A stretch of 45,130 nucleotides of DNA from an uncultured Pelagibacteraceae bacterium. GTDB taxonomy: Bacteria; Pseudomonadota; Alphaproteobacteria; Pelagibacterales; Pelagibacteraceae. The position numbers were made by a program, and so were the translations under genes. This document shows, one piece after another, positions 25,268 to 34,308 of the stretch. Each line of letters opens with the position of its first letter. Position 1 is the stretch's first letter. The stretch is from assembly GCA_902537895.1 (NCBI GenBank), contig CACBCU010000008.1:1-45130 (forward strand). The letters are read 5' to 3'. The notes under the pieces are model-generated. The model was not told where the DNA came from. It did no database searches and saw only the letters and a list, made by a program, of their open reading frames with translations.

Positions 25268-26143
25268 TTGAATTATTTGTCTAATAAAAAAGGTTTTTTA
25301 GGAATTGATAACAAATTTAGTATAAATGAAAAAGCTATAGTCATCCCGTTTGGGCTTGAAAAAACTGTTAGTTATGGGGGTGGCACAAAGGATGGGCCTA
25401 AAGAAATTATAAAAGCGTCTCATCAGGTGGAATTATATGATGAGGAATTTAATTGTGAACCATATAAGAAAATAGGAATCAAAACAATTAAACCGTTTAA
25501 AATTAATAAAAACATTAAAATTGCTTTAAATCAAATCTCTAAATTAAATGAGAGGATTTTAAGTAAAAAAAAATTTCCTTTAACACTTGGTGGTGAACAT
25601 TCGATAACTCCTGGTTGTATTAAACCTTTTGTGAAAAAATTTAACAAAATTTTAATACTTCATTTTGATGCACATGCAGATTTAAGAAACAGTTATAATA
25701 ATCAGAAGTTTTCTCATGCGTCTGCAATTAGAAGGTGTTTAGATTATAAAAACGTATCTTTAGTATCATTTGGTATAAGAAATATATCAAAAGAAGAAGT
25801 CCCATATCTAAAAAAAAATTCAAAGAGGATAAAAATTTTTTGGGCTAAAGATAAAAAAAAATGGAATTTAAAAAAATTCAAAAAAATAATTTCTAATAAA
25901 ATTGTCTATTTAACATTTGATGTTGATGGATTTGACTCAAGCCTAATGCCGGCAACTGGAACTCCTGAGCCAGGTGGTCTATTCTGGGATGAAACTTTAG
26001 AAATTATAAAAATTGCTGCAAAAAATTCAAATATTGTTGGAGCAGATATTAATGAGCTTGCACCAATTAAAGGGTTTAACTCTTACAATTTTTTAGTCGC
26101 AAAGTTAGCTTACAAAATTTTATCTTATAAATTCCTTACTTAA
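25268..26143 (+). CDS. speB: Agmatinase/arginase-family ureohydrolase
   Basis: The 291-residue binuclear-manganese hydrolase has all metal ligands: GGEHS, HFDAHADLR and TFDVDGFD, with ATGTPEPGGL following. In a polyamine operon the likely reaction is agmatine to putrescine plus urea, though guanidinobutyrase, arginase or formiminoglutamase activity cannot be excluded by eye. The start appears to be TTG at 25268, 3 bp after the DHS-like stop; there is no in-frame ATG until deep in the protein, and the conserved region begins too early for that. The 3' end abuts the facing yhhQ gene with no gap. Confidence 0.85.
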   Translation: MNYLSNKKGFLGIDNKFSINEKAIVIPFGLEKTVSYGGGTKDGPKEIIKASHQVELYDEEFNCEPYKKIGIKTIKPFKINKNIKIALNQISKLNERILSKKKFPLTLGGEHSITPGCIKPFVKKFNKILILHFDAHADLRNSYNNQKFSHASAIRRCLDYKNVSLVSFGIRNISKEEVPYLKKNSKRIKIFWAKDKKKWNLKKFKKIISNKIVYLTFDVDGFDSSLMPATGTPEPGGLFWDETLEIIKIAAKNSNIVGADINELAPIKGFNSYNFLVAKLAYKILSYKFLT

Positions 26144-26692
26144 TTAAGCAGCTTTAAGAGTACCGAGTAACATTCTAAAAGGTATTAACATTATTAAAGC
26201 GACAAAAATTTTTACAGCTAAATCTCCTAATGAAAGTGTAGTCCAAGGTATTCCTGTTCCATAAAATGATATCGAGAAGAACAAAAATGTATCTACTGTT
26301 GAGCCAATTAAAGACGATGTTAAAGGAGCTATGTACCATTTTCTTTTTCTCAACTGATCAAAAATTTGAACGTCTAAAAGTTGAGCGATTATAAATGCCG
26401 TCCCTGATCCTATTGCAATTCTTATTGAAATAAGATCGGTAAAATTTGTCGAGAAAACCAATGTAAATAAAATTCCTATCGTAAAACCAACATATACAAT
26501 CTTTCTAGCCACAATTTTTCCAAAAGATCTATTAGCCAAGTCTGTGATTAAAAAGGCAACGGGATAACTAAAAGCACCATAAGTTAATAACTCTTCTAAA
26601 CCATAATAGTTAATTGGGAACTGAACTAAGTAGTTTGAAACTAAAACTACACTCCCCATAATAAATGAGAGTAACAAAAATAATTTATTCAT
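26144..26692 (-). CDS. yhhQ: Queuosine-precursor transporter, VUT/YhhQ family
   Basis: The 182-residue membrane protein has about six segments. GAFSYPVAFLITDLANRSFG and the GSGTAFIIAQLLDVQIFDQLR stretch are the signature of the VUT family (DUF165), whose member YhhQ imports 7-cyano/7-aminomethyl-7-deazaguanine for tRNA queuosine. A Q-precursor salvage role fits a reduced genome, though no tgt or queA gene lies nearby to support it. It shares one base with the rpmB stop (TGATG), so it is translationally coupled to L28. Confidence 0.88.
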   Translation of the reverse strand: MNKLFLLLSFIMGSVVLVSNYLVQFPINYYGLEELLTYGAFSYPVAFLITDLANRSFGKIVARKIVYVGFTIGILFTLVFSTNFTDLISIRIAIGSGTAFIIAQLLDVQIFDQLRKRKWYIAPLTSSLIGSTVDTFLFFSISFYGTGIPWTTLSLGDLAVKIFVALIMLIPFRMLLGTLKAA

Positions 26693-27006
26693 CAGGCGTT
26701 TTTAGATTGGATTATTTTTTTTTGAAATGGTGATTTAATCAAAAGGTTTTTTTTTAATTTTTTTAATCTTGGTGATAAATTTTTATTTTTCACAGTTTTT
26801 AAAAATTCATCAAAGCTACCTTTCTTATCAACTGATCTTACTCCAGCGTTGCTGACCGTTAATTTTAAACTTCTTTTTAAAAGTTCACTGGTAAACTTAA
26901 CTTTTTTCAAATTTGGCAAAAATCTTCTTTTTGTTTTATTGTTAGCGTGACTAACGTTATGACCTTTCATTGGAATTTTTCCAGTAAGTTCACATTTTTT
27001 AGACAT
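26692..27006 (-). CDS. rpmB: 50S ribosomal protein L28
   Basis: The 104-residue basic protein begins with the L28 hallmark KKCELTGK, followed by [19 protein letters not shown] and [12 protein letters not shown]. It has the extended C-terminus (about 25 Lys-rich residues) common in alphaproteobacteria. No zinc-binding CxxC pair is present. A strong promoter-like sequence lies so close upstream that the message may have almost no leader. It is co-transcribed with yhhQ. Confidence 0.96.
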   Translation of the reverse strand: MSKKCELTGKIPMKGHNVSHANNKTKRRFLPNLKKVKFTSELLKRSLKLTVSNAGVRSVDKKGSFDEFLKTVKNKNLSPRLKKLKKNLLIKSPFQKKIIQSKNA

Positions 27007-27017
27007 AATAGATCGAC

Positions 27018-27046
27018 TATATAAGATTAGAAAATGCTTGCGTCAA
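27018..27046 (-). promoter_or_regulatory. Candidate sigma-70 promoter of rpmB
   Basis: On the minus strand TTGACG (27046-27041) and TATATA (27023-27018) are 17 nt apart, a near-consensus arrangement. The predicted start near 27011 leaves only about five bases before the ATG at 27006, and no Shine-Dalgarno is visible, so a leaderless or nearly leaderless transcript is possible. Confidence 0.6.
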
Positions 27047-27064
27047 GTTTATAAAATTTGAATC

Positions 27065-28111
27065 TTATTTTTTTCCTATAATTTCTGAGAAATTCTTAAC
27101 ACCGTCTCTTATCAGTAATTCTTTAAGCTCTTTTTTAATTAAACTCACAATATTAGGCCCTCTATAAACCATTCCTGTGTAAAGTTGAACATAATTGGCA
27201 CCCGCTAAAAATTTTTCATAAGCGCTTTTTCCTGAATCAACTCCACCAACACCTATAATTTTAATTCTTCCATTAAGAACTTTGTAAAATTTATTAATTA
27301 AATTAGTAGATTTTTCCTCAATTGGTTTTCCAGATAGACCACCTTTTTGATGCTTTTGTATATTATTTAAACTATCCCTAGTTAAATCTGAAGTATTTGA
27401 AATAATAACAACCTCAATGTTATTATTTAATAATACATCTGAAATGTTATTAATTTCTTTATCTTCTATATCAGGAGAAACTTTTACTGCTAATGGAACT
27501 GTTGAATTTAATTCTTTTTTTTCATTCTCTATTTCTTTTAACAATTCATTTAATTTTGATTGATCATGAAAATTTCGTAGATCTTCAGTATTTGGTGAAG
27601 AAATATTTATTGTAATATAATCAGCAACATTATGGAATGTTTTAAGACACTTTAAATAGTCCTCAAGTCTATTTTCAGAATCTTTATTTGGTCCAATATT
27701 TATACCCAGTAAACCAATTTGTTTATTAGATTTAATTCTATGGACTATATTTTCTGCACCAGAGTTATTAAAGCCAAGTCTATTTATTAATGCCTCATCC
27801 TCTTCTAATCTAAATACTCTTGGTTTAGGATTTCCGTATTGCTTTAAAGGAGTTATAGTGCCTACCTCTACAAATCCGAACCCCAATTTAAATAATGAAT
27901 TATATACTTCAGCATTTTTATCAAAACCTGCTGCCATACCAATAGGATTTTCTAATTTTTTATTAAATAGTTTTGTTTCAAACAAGGGATTATTTTTTTC
28001 ACTATCTAAAATATTTGGAATAAAATTAAATTTTAGTGATTTTATAGCCAAATTATGGGCTGTCTCTGGATCTAATTTAAAAATCAAAGATCTTAAATTT
28101 GAAAACATCAT
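27065..28111 (-). CDS. pyrD: Dihydroorotate dehydrogenase (quinone), class 2
   Basis: The 348-residue FMN enzyme oxidises dihydroorotate to orotate in pyrimidine synthesis, passing electrons to the quinone pool at the inner membrane. The N-terminal membrane-associating helix region is LRSLIFKLDPETAHNLAIKSLK. GMAAGFDKNAEV, EVGTITPLKQYGNPKPRVFRL and the base-containing NISSPNTEDLRN, with Ser in the catalytic position, mark class 2. IGVGGVDSGKSAYEKFLAGA is the phosphate-binding end. It overlaps the lysK stop by 4 bp (ATGA), giving a two-gene unit. Confidence 0.96.
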   Translation of the reverse strand: MMFSNLRSLIFKLDPETAHNLAIKSLKFNFIPNILDSEKNNPLFETKLFNKKLENPIGMAAGFDKNAEVYNSLFKLGFGFVEVGTITPLKQYGNPKPRVFRLEEDEALINRLGFNNSGAENIVHRIKSNKQIGLLGINIGPNKDSENRLEDYLKCLKTFHNVADYITINISSPNTEDLRNFHDQSKLNELLKEIENEKKELNSTVPLAVKVSPDIEDKEINNISDVLLNNNIEVVIISNTSDLTRDSLNNIQKHQKGGLSGKPIEEKSTNLINKFYKVLNGRIKIIGVGGVDSGKSAYEKFLAGANYVQLYTGMVYRGPNIVSLIKKELKELLIRDGVKNFSEIIGKK

Positions 28112-29670
28112 TTTACTCTTTTTTGTATAAGATCTTTTGTTTCTTGGACACCAAAAAAACTTATAAAAAATCCCATTCGTGGTCCATTTTGGTCACCGAA
28201 AACAACCTCATAAATTAATTTAAACCAGTCTCTTAAATTTTTTGAGTATCCATTTTCTTTACCAGTTGAATAAATTAATGTTTGGATATCCTCTGGTGAC
28301 ATTTCATCATTACAATTATCTAATGTACTAACTAAAGCCTTAAGTGCAATTTTTTCATCATTATTGGGTATCTTATATTTTTTTTGTTTTTTTATGACAT
28401 CGTTAAAATATTTAATTGCATATCCTACTAAATTATTAAAAATTGGATAATCTTTTTCCTCAATATCTTTTTTATATTTCTTTACAAATTTCCATAGAAG
28501 CTCTTTATTATCAGCATTACTTGTTTCAACAAGATTTAAAAGCATTGAAAAAGACATTATCATTTTTTCTTCAGGAACTTTACTATCATGTACATGCCAT
28601 ACAGGATTCATTAACAACTTGAAATCATCTTGATTTTTTGCCTTATCCAATAATTCTAAATATTCATCAACAGTTTTTGAAACAATTTCTTTATAAAGTT
28701 TTTTAGCTCTTCTGGGATTTTGATACATATATAAAGAAAGACTTTCTGGTGAAGCATATTTTAGCCATTGATCAATCGTAATTCCATTTCCCTTTGATTT
28801 AGAAATTTTCTCCCCTTTTTCATCCAAAAATAATTCATAAGCGAATCCAGATGGGTTTGTTTTTCCCATTAGTTTTATTATTTTTGAGGATAAAATTGCG
28901 CTCTCAATAAGATCTTTTCCATACATCTCAAAATCTACATCTAAAGCATACCATCTCATCGCCCAATCTACTTTCCATTGAAGCTTGCAATTTCCATCTA
29001 GAATACTCATCTCTAAATCTTTCCCATTATTATCAAATATTATTATCGATTTTTCTTTATTTATTTCTTTCACCGGAATTTCTAAAACATGACCTGAATC
29101 AGGGCAAATAGGTAAAAAAGGACAATATGTTTTCTGACGCTCCTTTCCCAAGGTTGGTAATATAATATTCATAATTCCATCATAATTTTTTAAAATTTCT
29201 TGAAGTGATGAATTAAAAAAACCTGATTTGTAGAGTTTTGTTGAACTTTTAAAACTATATTTAAAGTTAAAATTATCTAAAAAATTTTTAAGCATTTGAT
29301 TATTATGCTCTCCAAAGCTATCAAACTTTTTAAACGGGTCTGGAACTTTAGTTAGCGGTTTATGTAAGTTTTCTTCAAGCAAGTCTTTATTAGGTACATT
29401 GTCTGGAATTTTTCTAAGTCCATCCATATCATCAGAAAATGTAATAATTTCAGTAGGTTGATCAGTAAGATGTTTCAAGGCATTTACAATCATTGAGGTT
29501 CTAGCAACTTCACCAAAAGTTCCTATGTGGGGAAGTCCACTAGGGCCATAACCTGTTTGTAGAGTAATTTTACCTTTTTTTTCAATTATGGACTTTCTTT
29601 CTCGAAGCATTTTTTTTGCCTCAACAAAAGGCCATGCACTTGTTTTGTCTAAATTTTCTTTTTTTATCAT
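28108..29670 (-). CDS. lysK: Class I lysyl-tRNA synthetase
   Basis: The 520-residue enzyme charges tRNA-Lys. It is the class I (LysK/LysRS1) type rather than the common class II LysS: the HIGH-equivalent is GPSGLPHIGTFGE near residue 45 and the KMSKS-equivalent is KISKSKGN. The Rossmann core is followed by an alpha-helical anticodon-binding part. LysRS1 is found in archaea and a minority of bacteria including many alphaproteobacteria, consistent with the clade. It is divergent from trkH (88 bp gap) and overlaps pyrD. Confidence 0.95.
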   Translation of the reverse strand: MIKKENLDKTSAWPFVEAKKMLRERKSIIEKKGKITLQTGYGPSGLPHIGTFGEVARTSMIVNALKHLTDQPTEIITFSDDMDGLRKIPDNVPNKDLLEENLHKPLTKVPDPFKKFDSFGEHNNQMLKNFLDNFNFKYSFKSSTKLYKSGFFNSSLQEILKNYDGIMNIILPTLGKERQKTYCPFLPICPDSGHVLEIPVKEINKEKSIIIFDNNGKDLEMSILDGNCKLQWKVDWAMRWYALDVDFEMYGKDLIESAILSSKIIKLMGKTNPSGFAYELFLDEKGEKISKSKGNGITIDQWLKYASPESLSLYMYQNPRRAKKLYKEIVSKTVDEYLELLDKAKNQDDFKLLMNPVWHVHDSKVPEEKMIMSFSMLLNLVETSNADNKELLWKFVKKYKKDIEEKDYPIFNNLVGYAIKYFNDVIKKQKKYKIPNNDEKIALKALVSTLDNCNDEMSPEDIQTLIYSTGKENGYSKNLRDWFKLIYEVVFGDQNGPRMGFFISFFGVQETKDLIQKRVK

Positions 29671-29758
29671 TAATAAACTTAATAAATTCTCAAAATTACG
29701 AACAACTTAATTCTTATAGAGTTGAAATTTATTTACCATAAAATAATGTTCTTTCAAA

Positions 29759-31198
29759 ATGTCTAATTATAAAACTATTTTTTTCACACTTGGAATTCTT
29801 CAAATAATACTTGGAATTTTTATGCTCATTCCTGTTGGTGTACAATTTTTATATAATGAAATTGATTCCTCCTTTTTTGGTGCTTCTATAGTAACAATTA
29901 TTTTTGGAACTTTATTTTTTTTATCAAACCTGGATCACGATAAAAAATTAAATCTTCAACAGGCCTTTTTATTAACTGCTTTGTCCTGGTTAAGTATTGC
30001 TATATTTGGTTCACTTCCATTTTTGTTTTCAAGTGTTAATTTTTCATTTACAAACGCATTTTTTGAAAGCATGTCTGGTATTACTACTACAGGCTCTACT
30101 ATTATCTCTAATCTTGAGAATATGCCAAGAAGCATTTTATTGTGGAGAGCGCTACTCCAATGGTTGGGTGGTATTGGTATCATAGTAATGGCAATTACAT
30201 TAATGCCAATTATGAATGTTGGTGGTATGCAACTTTTTAAAATTTCAAATAATGACTCATCTGAAAAAATTCTACCTAAATCAAAAGAAGTTGCATTGAG
30301 ATTAATAGTTATTTACACAACACTAACAATATTTTGTGCAACGTCTTACAAAATCTTTGGAATGAATTTCTTTGATAGTATAACACACTCTATGACTACA
30401 ATAGCTACTGGGGGATTTTCAAACTATAATGAGTCGCTTGGTTTCTTTAATAGTAGATTTATTGAAAGTTCGGCAATAATTTTCATATTATTGGGGAGTA
30501 TTCCTTTTATTTCCTACATAAAATTTTTAAATGGAGATAAAGAAATTTTTTTTAAAGACATACAAATCCAAACATTTTTAAAAATAATATTTTTTTCAAT
30601 AATAATTTTGTCAATTTATCTTAATTTTAATGAGTCGATTAAATTTGATTTTATTGCAGTGTTATTTAACGTGATTTCAATATTAACTGGTACAGGTTAT
30701 GTTAATGCTCAATTTGATAGTTGGGGAAGTTTTTCACTCGTATTATTCTTAATATTAATGTTTATAGGTGGTTGCGCAGGTTCGACAACATGTGGTGTTA
30801 AAATATTTAGAATCCAAATTTTATACTCTTTTGTGATTAATAATTTAAAGAAAATTATTTATCCAAAAGGAGTTTTTATTCTTAAGTATGATCAAAACCC
30901 AATCGATAATAAATTTATATCGTCAATAATTTCTTTTATTTATTTATATCTAATTATATTTTTTCTTTTGGCTGTTATGCTATCTTTAACTGGACTAGAT
31001 TTTGTGACTTCAATTTCTGGAGCAGCTACATCAATATCCAATGTTGGACCGGGTTTAGGTTCAACTATAGGTCCCAATGGGGATTTTTCTTCAATACCAA
31101 ACATATCAAAATGGATATTGTGTTTAGGAATGATTTTAGGAAGACTAGAATTATTTGCAATATTGGTTTTATTTTTACCCTCATTCTGGAGAAATTAA
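29759..31198 (+). CDS. trkH: Trk-type potassium uptake protein TrkH
   Basis: The 479-residue inner-membrane K+ channel subunit has about ten or more membrane segments in four pore repeats. Selectivity-filter loops are MSGITTTGSTI, TTIATGGFSNYN, LTGTGYVNAQFDSWG and SNVGPGLGSTIG, and GGCAGSTTCGVK is the conserved intramembrane loop region. TrkH needs the cytoplasmic regulator TrkA, which is not encoded in this window. The ATG comes after an AT-rich leader with no clear Shine-Dalgarno. The ampG-like gene follows 3 bp later. Confidence 0.94.
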   Translation: MSNYKTIFFTLGILQIILGIFMLIPVGVQFLYNEIDSSFFGASIVTIIFGTLFFLSNLDHDKKLNLQQAFLLTALSWLSIAIFGSLPFLFSSVNFSFTNAFFESMSGITTTGSTIISNLENMPRSILLWRALLQWLGGIGIIVMAITLMPIMNVGGMQLFKISNNDSSEKILPKSKEVALRLIVIYTTLTIFCATSYKIFGMNFFDSITHSMTTIATGGFSNYNESLGFFNSRFIESSAIIFILLGSIPFISYIKFLNGDKEIFFKDIQIQTFLKIIFFSIIILSIYLNFNESIKFDFIAVLFNVISILTGTGYVNAQFDSWGSFSLVLFLILMFIGGCAGSTTCGVKIFRIQILYSFVINNLKKIIYPKGVFILKYDQNPIDNKFISSIISFIYLYLIIFFLLAVMLSLTGLDFVTSISGAATSISNVGPGLGSTIGPNGDFSSIPNISKWILCLGMILGRLELFAILVLFLPSFWRN

Positions 31199-31201
31199 AT
31201 T

Positions 31202-32662
31202 ATGAAAAATATTAATATTTTTTTTGAAAAAAAACCTTTAAAAATGATTTGTTTAGGATTTTCATCTGGGCTTCCAATATTACTGGTTTTTTCAACTCTT
31301 TCGGTTTGGCTCGTTAAAGCAGGAATAAGTAGAAGCACTGTAACATTATTCAGCTGGGCAGGATTCGCGTATGCATTTAAATATCTATGGTCACCACTTG
31401 TAGATAATTACAAATTACCAATCTTTAAAAAATTTGGTCATAGAAGAAGCTGGCTCTTGTGTTCTCAATTTTTAATTATTACTGCATTAATATTAACTGC
31501 ATTTACAGATCCCAAAGAAAGTCTGTTTTTTACTGCTTTATTCATAACAATTCTAGCCTTTTTTAGTGCAACTCAAGATATTCTCATTGATGCTTTTAGA
31601 ATTGAGTCCGCTCCACAATCTTTGCAAGGTCCGTTATCATCTATGTATATCGCTGGTTATAGAATTGCGATGCTTATTGCGGGTGCTGGAAGTTTATGGT
31701 TAGCATCGTTTTTTGGAACAGAGATCTATGACCAAAATGTATGGAAAAAAGTTTATCTAATTATGTCTTTGTTCATGTTTATTGGAGTTTTCGCAACTTT
31801 CATCTCAGATGAGCCAAAATTAAAAAGAAATTTAAATTCTGACAATCATGTAAAATTTCTAATAACTATCTTTATTGCTGTTATAGGTTTTATTTATTTG
31901 TACTCAGTTATAGATAGTCCTTTTGAAAAAAAGGATGTTTTAATAAATTTTTTATTTTCATTATCAAGATTAATAATCTGTTTTGTTTTTTCGTATTTGA
32001 TAATTTCTTTACTAATATTGATTCAATTTGCTCCCAAAAATAAAATTTCAAAGAGTTATATGGGTCCAATTTTAAATTTTATTCAAAGATATGGAAAATT
32101 TGCATTTTTAATACTTATTTTAATTTCGCTATATAGAATTGCTGATATCGTAATGGGGGTTATGGCAAATATATTCTATTTAGAAAAAGGTTATAAAATT
32201 TCAGACATTGCAACTTATTCAAAATTTTTTGGGGTTTTTGCTACAATATTTGGTGGATTTGTTGGAGGTTATTGCTCATATAAATTTGGTACAATGAAAT
32301 GCTTATTCTTTGGTGCCTTGATTGCTGCTTTAAGTAATTTGTTGTTTGCATGGTTAGCAGTATCTCCAATCAGCATTAACTTTTTAATTGCGGTGATAAC
32401 AGCTGATAACATATCTAGTGGATTTGCTGGAGCTGCCTTTGTTATTTATTTATCGGGCTTAACTTCAATAAAGTTTACTGCAACACAATATGCATTGTTC
32501 AGCTCTATCATGTTGTTTTTACCTAAGTTAATTGCGGGATATGCTGGTAGCTGGGTTGATATTATGGGATATCCATATTTTTTTTCTTTAACTGCTCTTT
32601 TAGGATTACCTGTTCTCATTTTAATTATTTGGATCAGTAAAGTAGCACCAGTAAAAAATTGA
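31202..32662 (+). CDS. ampG: AmpG-like muropeptide permease (MFS)
   Basis: The 486-residue inner-membrane protein has about 12-14 segments. The N-terminus KMICLGFSSGLPILLVFSTLSVWLVKAG and WSPLVDNYKLP, RRSWL and FSATQDILIDAFRIE are AmpG family signatures. AmpG imports GlcNAc-anhydroMurNAc-peptides released by lytic transglycosylases. The gene is directly followed, with no gap, by an NlpC/P60 peptidase gene, and the window also encodes AmgK and MurU, which supports the recycling role. Confidence 0.9.
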   Translation: MKNINIFFEKKPLKMICLGFSSGLPILLVFSTLSVWLVKAGISRSTVTLFSWAGFAYAFKYLWSPLVDNYKLPIFKKFGHRRSWLLCSQFLIITALILTAFTDPKESLFFTALFITILAFFSATQDILIDAFRIESAPQSLQGPLSSMYIAGYRIAMLIAGAGSLWLASFFGTEIYDQNVWKKVYLIMSLFMFIGVFATFISDEPKLKRNLNSDNHVKFLITIFIAVIGFIYLYSVIDSPFEKKDVLINFLFSLSRLIICFVFSYLIISLLILIQFAPKNKISKSYMGPILNFIQRYGKFAFLILILISLYRIADIVMGVMANIFYLEKGYKISDIATYSKFFGVFATIFGGFVGGYCSYKFGTMKCLFFGALIAALSNLLFAWLAVSPISINFLIAVITADNISSGFAGAAFVIYLSGLTSIKFTATQYALFSSIMLFLPKLIAGYAGSWVDIMGYPYFFSLTALLGLPVLILIIWISKVAPVKN

Positions 32663-33415
32663 ATGAGATACAATTTTTTAAATACATCCATATCTAACTT
32701 GTATACTAAACCATCTAGTAAGGCCGAGGTTAGTTCTCAATTAATATACGGAGAAAAATTTAAAATATTATCAAAGAAAAAAAGTTGGGTAAAAATTAAA
32801 ACTAGTTATGACAACTATGTGGGCTTTATAAAAAATGATAATTTTAAGAAAAAATTTAAACCAACAAAAAAAGTTTATAAGTTGAAAGCAAAAATTTACA
32901 AAAAAGTGAAAAAAAAATTTTTACCAACTAATCAATTCTTATATTTTGCTTCAGGAATATCTGTAATTAGTAAAAATAAAGCTTTTATCCAATTTGAAGA
33001 TAATAAATGGTTAAAAAATAAGGATTTAAGAGAAATTACACATTTTGAAAAAAATTATAAAAAAATTTTAAGATTATTTCTAAATTCTAAATATAAATGG
33101 GGTGGTAAGTCAGCTGATGGTATTGATTGTTCCGCATTAATACAAATATACTATTATTACAATAGAACTTTTTTTCCTAGAGATACAAAAGATCAAGTGA
33201 AATATTGTAAAAAAAAAATAAGTAAAAATTTGTCAGAGGGAGATATCGTCTTTTGGAAAGGACATGTTGGAATGTGTCTTGATAAACATCAATTTATTCA
33301 TGCTTATGGTCCCAGAAAAAAAGTTGTAATAATGCCAACAAAATTTACTATTATGTTGATTGATAAAACAGCTAATTTACATATTATAAAAATTAGTAAT
33401 ATTAAAAAATATTAA
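32663..33415 (+). CDS. NlpC/P60 (C40) cell-wall peptidase with N-terminal SH3-like domain
   Basis: The 250-residue protein has an SH3b-like region (~8-65, NLYTKPSSKAEVSSQLIYGEKF), a second basic segment (~70-120) and the C40 domain (~135-250). Catalytic residues are Cys156 in GIDCSALI, His201 in KGHVGM and His213. There is no signal peptide, so it should be cytoplasmic. Enzymes of this layout hydrolyse L-Ala-gamma-D-Glu-mDAP linkages of imported muropeptides, consistent with the ampG gene ending exactly where this one begins. The 3' end overlaps tyrC by 4 bp. Confidence 0.88.
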   Translation: MRYNFLNTSISNLYTKPSSKAEVSSQLIYGEKFKILSKKKSWVKIKTSYDNYVGFIKNDNFKKKFKPTKKVYKLKAKIYKKVKKKFLPTNQFLYFASGISVISKNKAFIQFEDNKWLKNKDLREITHFEKNYKKILRLFLNSKYKWGGKSADGIDCSALIQIYYYYNRTFFPRDTKDQVKYCKKKISKNLSEGDIVFWKGHVGMCLDKHQFIHAYGPRKKVVIMPTKFTIMLIDKTANLHIIKISNIKKY

Positions 33416-34308
33416 TTTCTTCCAAAATCAGGTTTGCTAGTATCTTGTTTCAATTTAATGATTTTAGATCTTACTTTCTTAGTTTGAGTTAATTTTTTAA
33501 TAACTGATTTACTATTACCTGAGATAATGTCTCTCTTAAAAGAATGTAGATTTTTCACAAAAATATCAATTGCTTTTGATACATTTGTTTTATTGTTAAA
33601 AAAAATATCTCTCCACATTATTTCATTTGATGCGGCTATTCTTGAAAAATCTCGCAAACCACCTGCGCTATATTTAATTAAATTGTATCTCTGTTTTTTT
33701 TCAAAATCTTGTGCAGATTTTACAAGATTATAAGCAATTAAATGCGGCAAATGACTTGTCATTGAAAAAATCTTATCGTGTTTTTCAGAATTCATTACAA
33801 CAGTTTTAGAGCCTACTCTTTTCCAGAAAGATCTTAAAAAATTTAAATGTTTAATATTAGTTTTTTTATCTTTTATTAAAACACACCATTTATTTTCGAA
33901 TAAATCTTCTTTACCATTTTCAGGCCCACTAACCTCCGACCCGGCAATAGGATGACTTGAAGTCCAGAATATTTTTTTTTTTAAATTTTTTCTAATTATT
34001 TCATTAGATTTTAATTTTGCTGAACCAATGTCCGTAATTATATGATCAGACGAAAGATTATCATTTATTTTTAAAATTATTTTTTTATATTCACTCATTG
34101 GTGTACAAAAAATAATAAAACCTGTATGCGGTACTACATCCTTTAATTTTTTTACAATGGTACCTTTTAATTTAAGTTTTTTTATTTTTTCAATATTTTT
34201 TCTGGATTTTTCGTAAATGAAAATTTTTTTTGAAATTTTTTTTTTGGAAATTTGTCTAACCAAAGATGAACCTAGTAGACCACAGCCAATAATCAATATA
34301 TTTTTCAT
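33412..34308 (-). CDS. tyrC: Prephenate/arogenate dehydrogenase
   Basis: The 298-residue NAD-dependent enzyme of tyrosine synthesis has a Rossmann fold at the N-terminus (IIGCGLLGSSLVRQI). GFIIFCTPMSEYK and ITDIGSAKLKSNEII follow. SSHPIAGSEVSGPENGKEDLFENKWC is the prephenate-binding signature. The C-terminal helical dimerisation part carries SMTSHLPHLIAYNLV and YSAGGLRDFSRIAAS. It overlaps hisC by 4 bp, the same pairing seen in many alphaproteobacteria, where the aminotransferase also serves aromatic amino acids. Confidence 0.93.
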   Translation of the reverse strand: MKNILIIGCGLLGSSLVRQISKKKISKKIFIYEKSRKNIEKIKKLKLKGTIVKKLKDVVPHTGFIIFCTPMSEYKKIILKINDNLSSDHIITDIGSAKLKSNEIIRKNLKKKIFWTSSHPIAGSEVSGPENGKEDLFENKWCVLIKDKKTNIKHLNFLRSFWKRVGSKTVVMNSEKHDKIFSMTSHLPHLIAYNLVKSAQDFEKKQRYNLIKYSAGGLRDFSRIAASNEIMWRDIFFNNKTNVSKAIDIFVKNLHSFKRDIISGNSKSVIKKLTQTKKVRSKIIKLKQDTSKPDFGRN

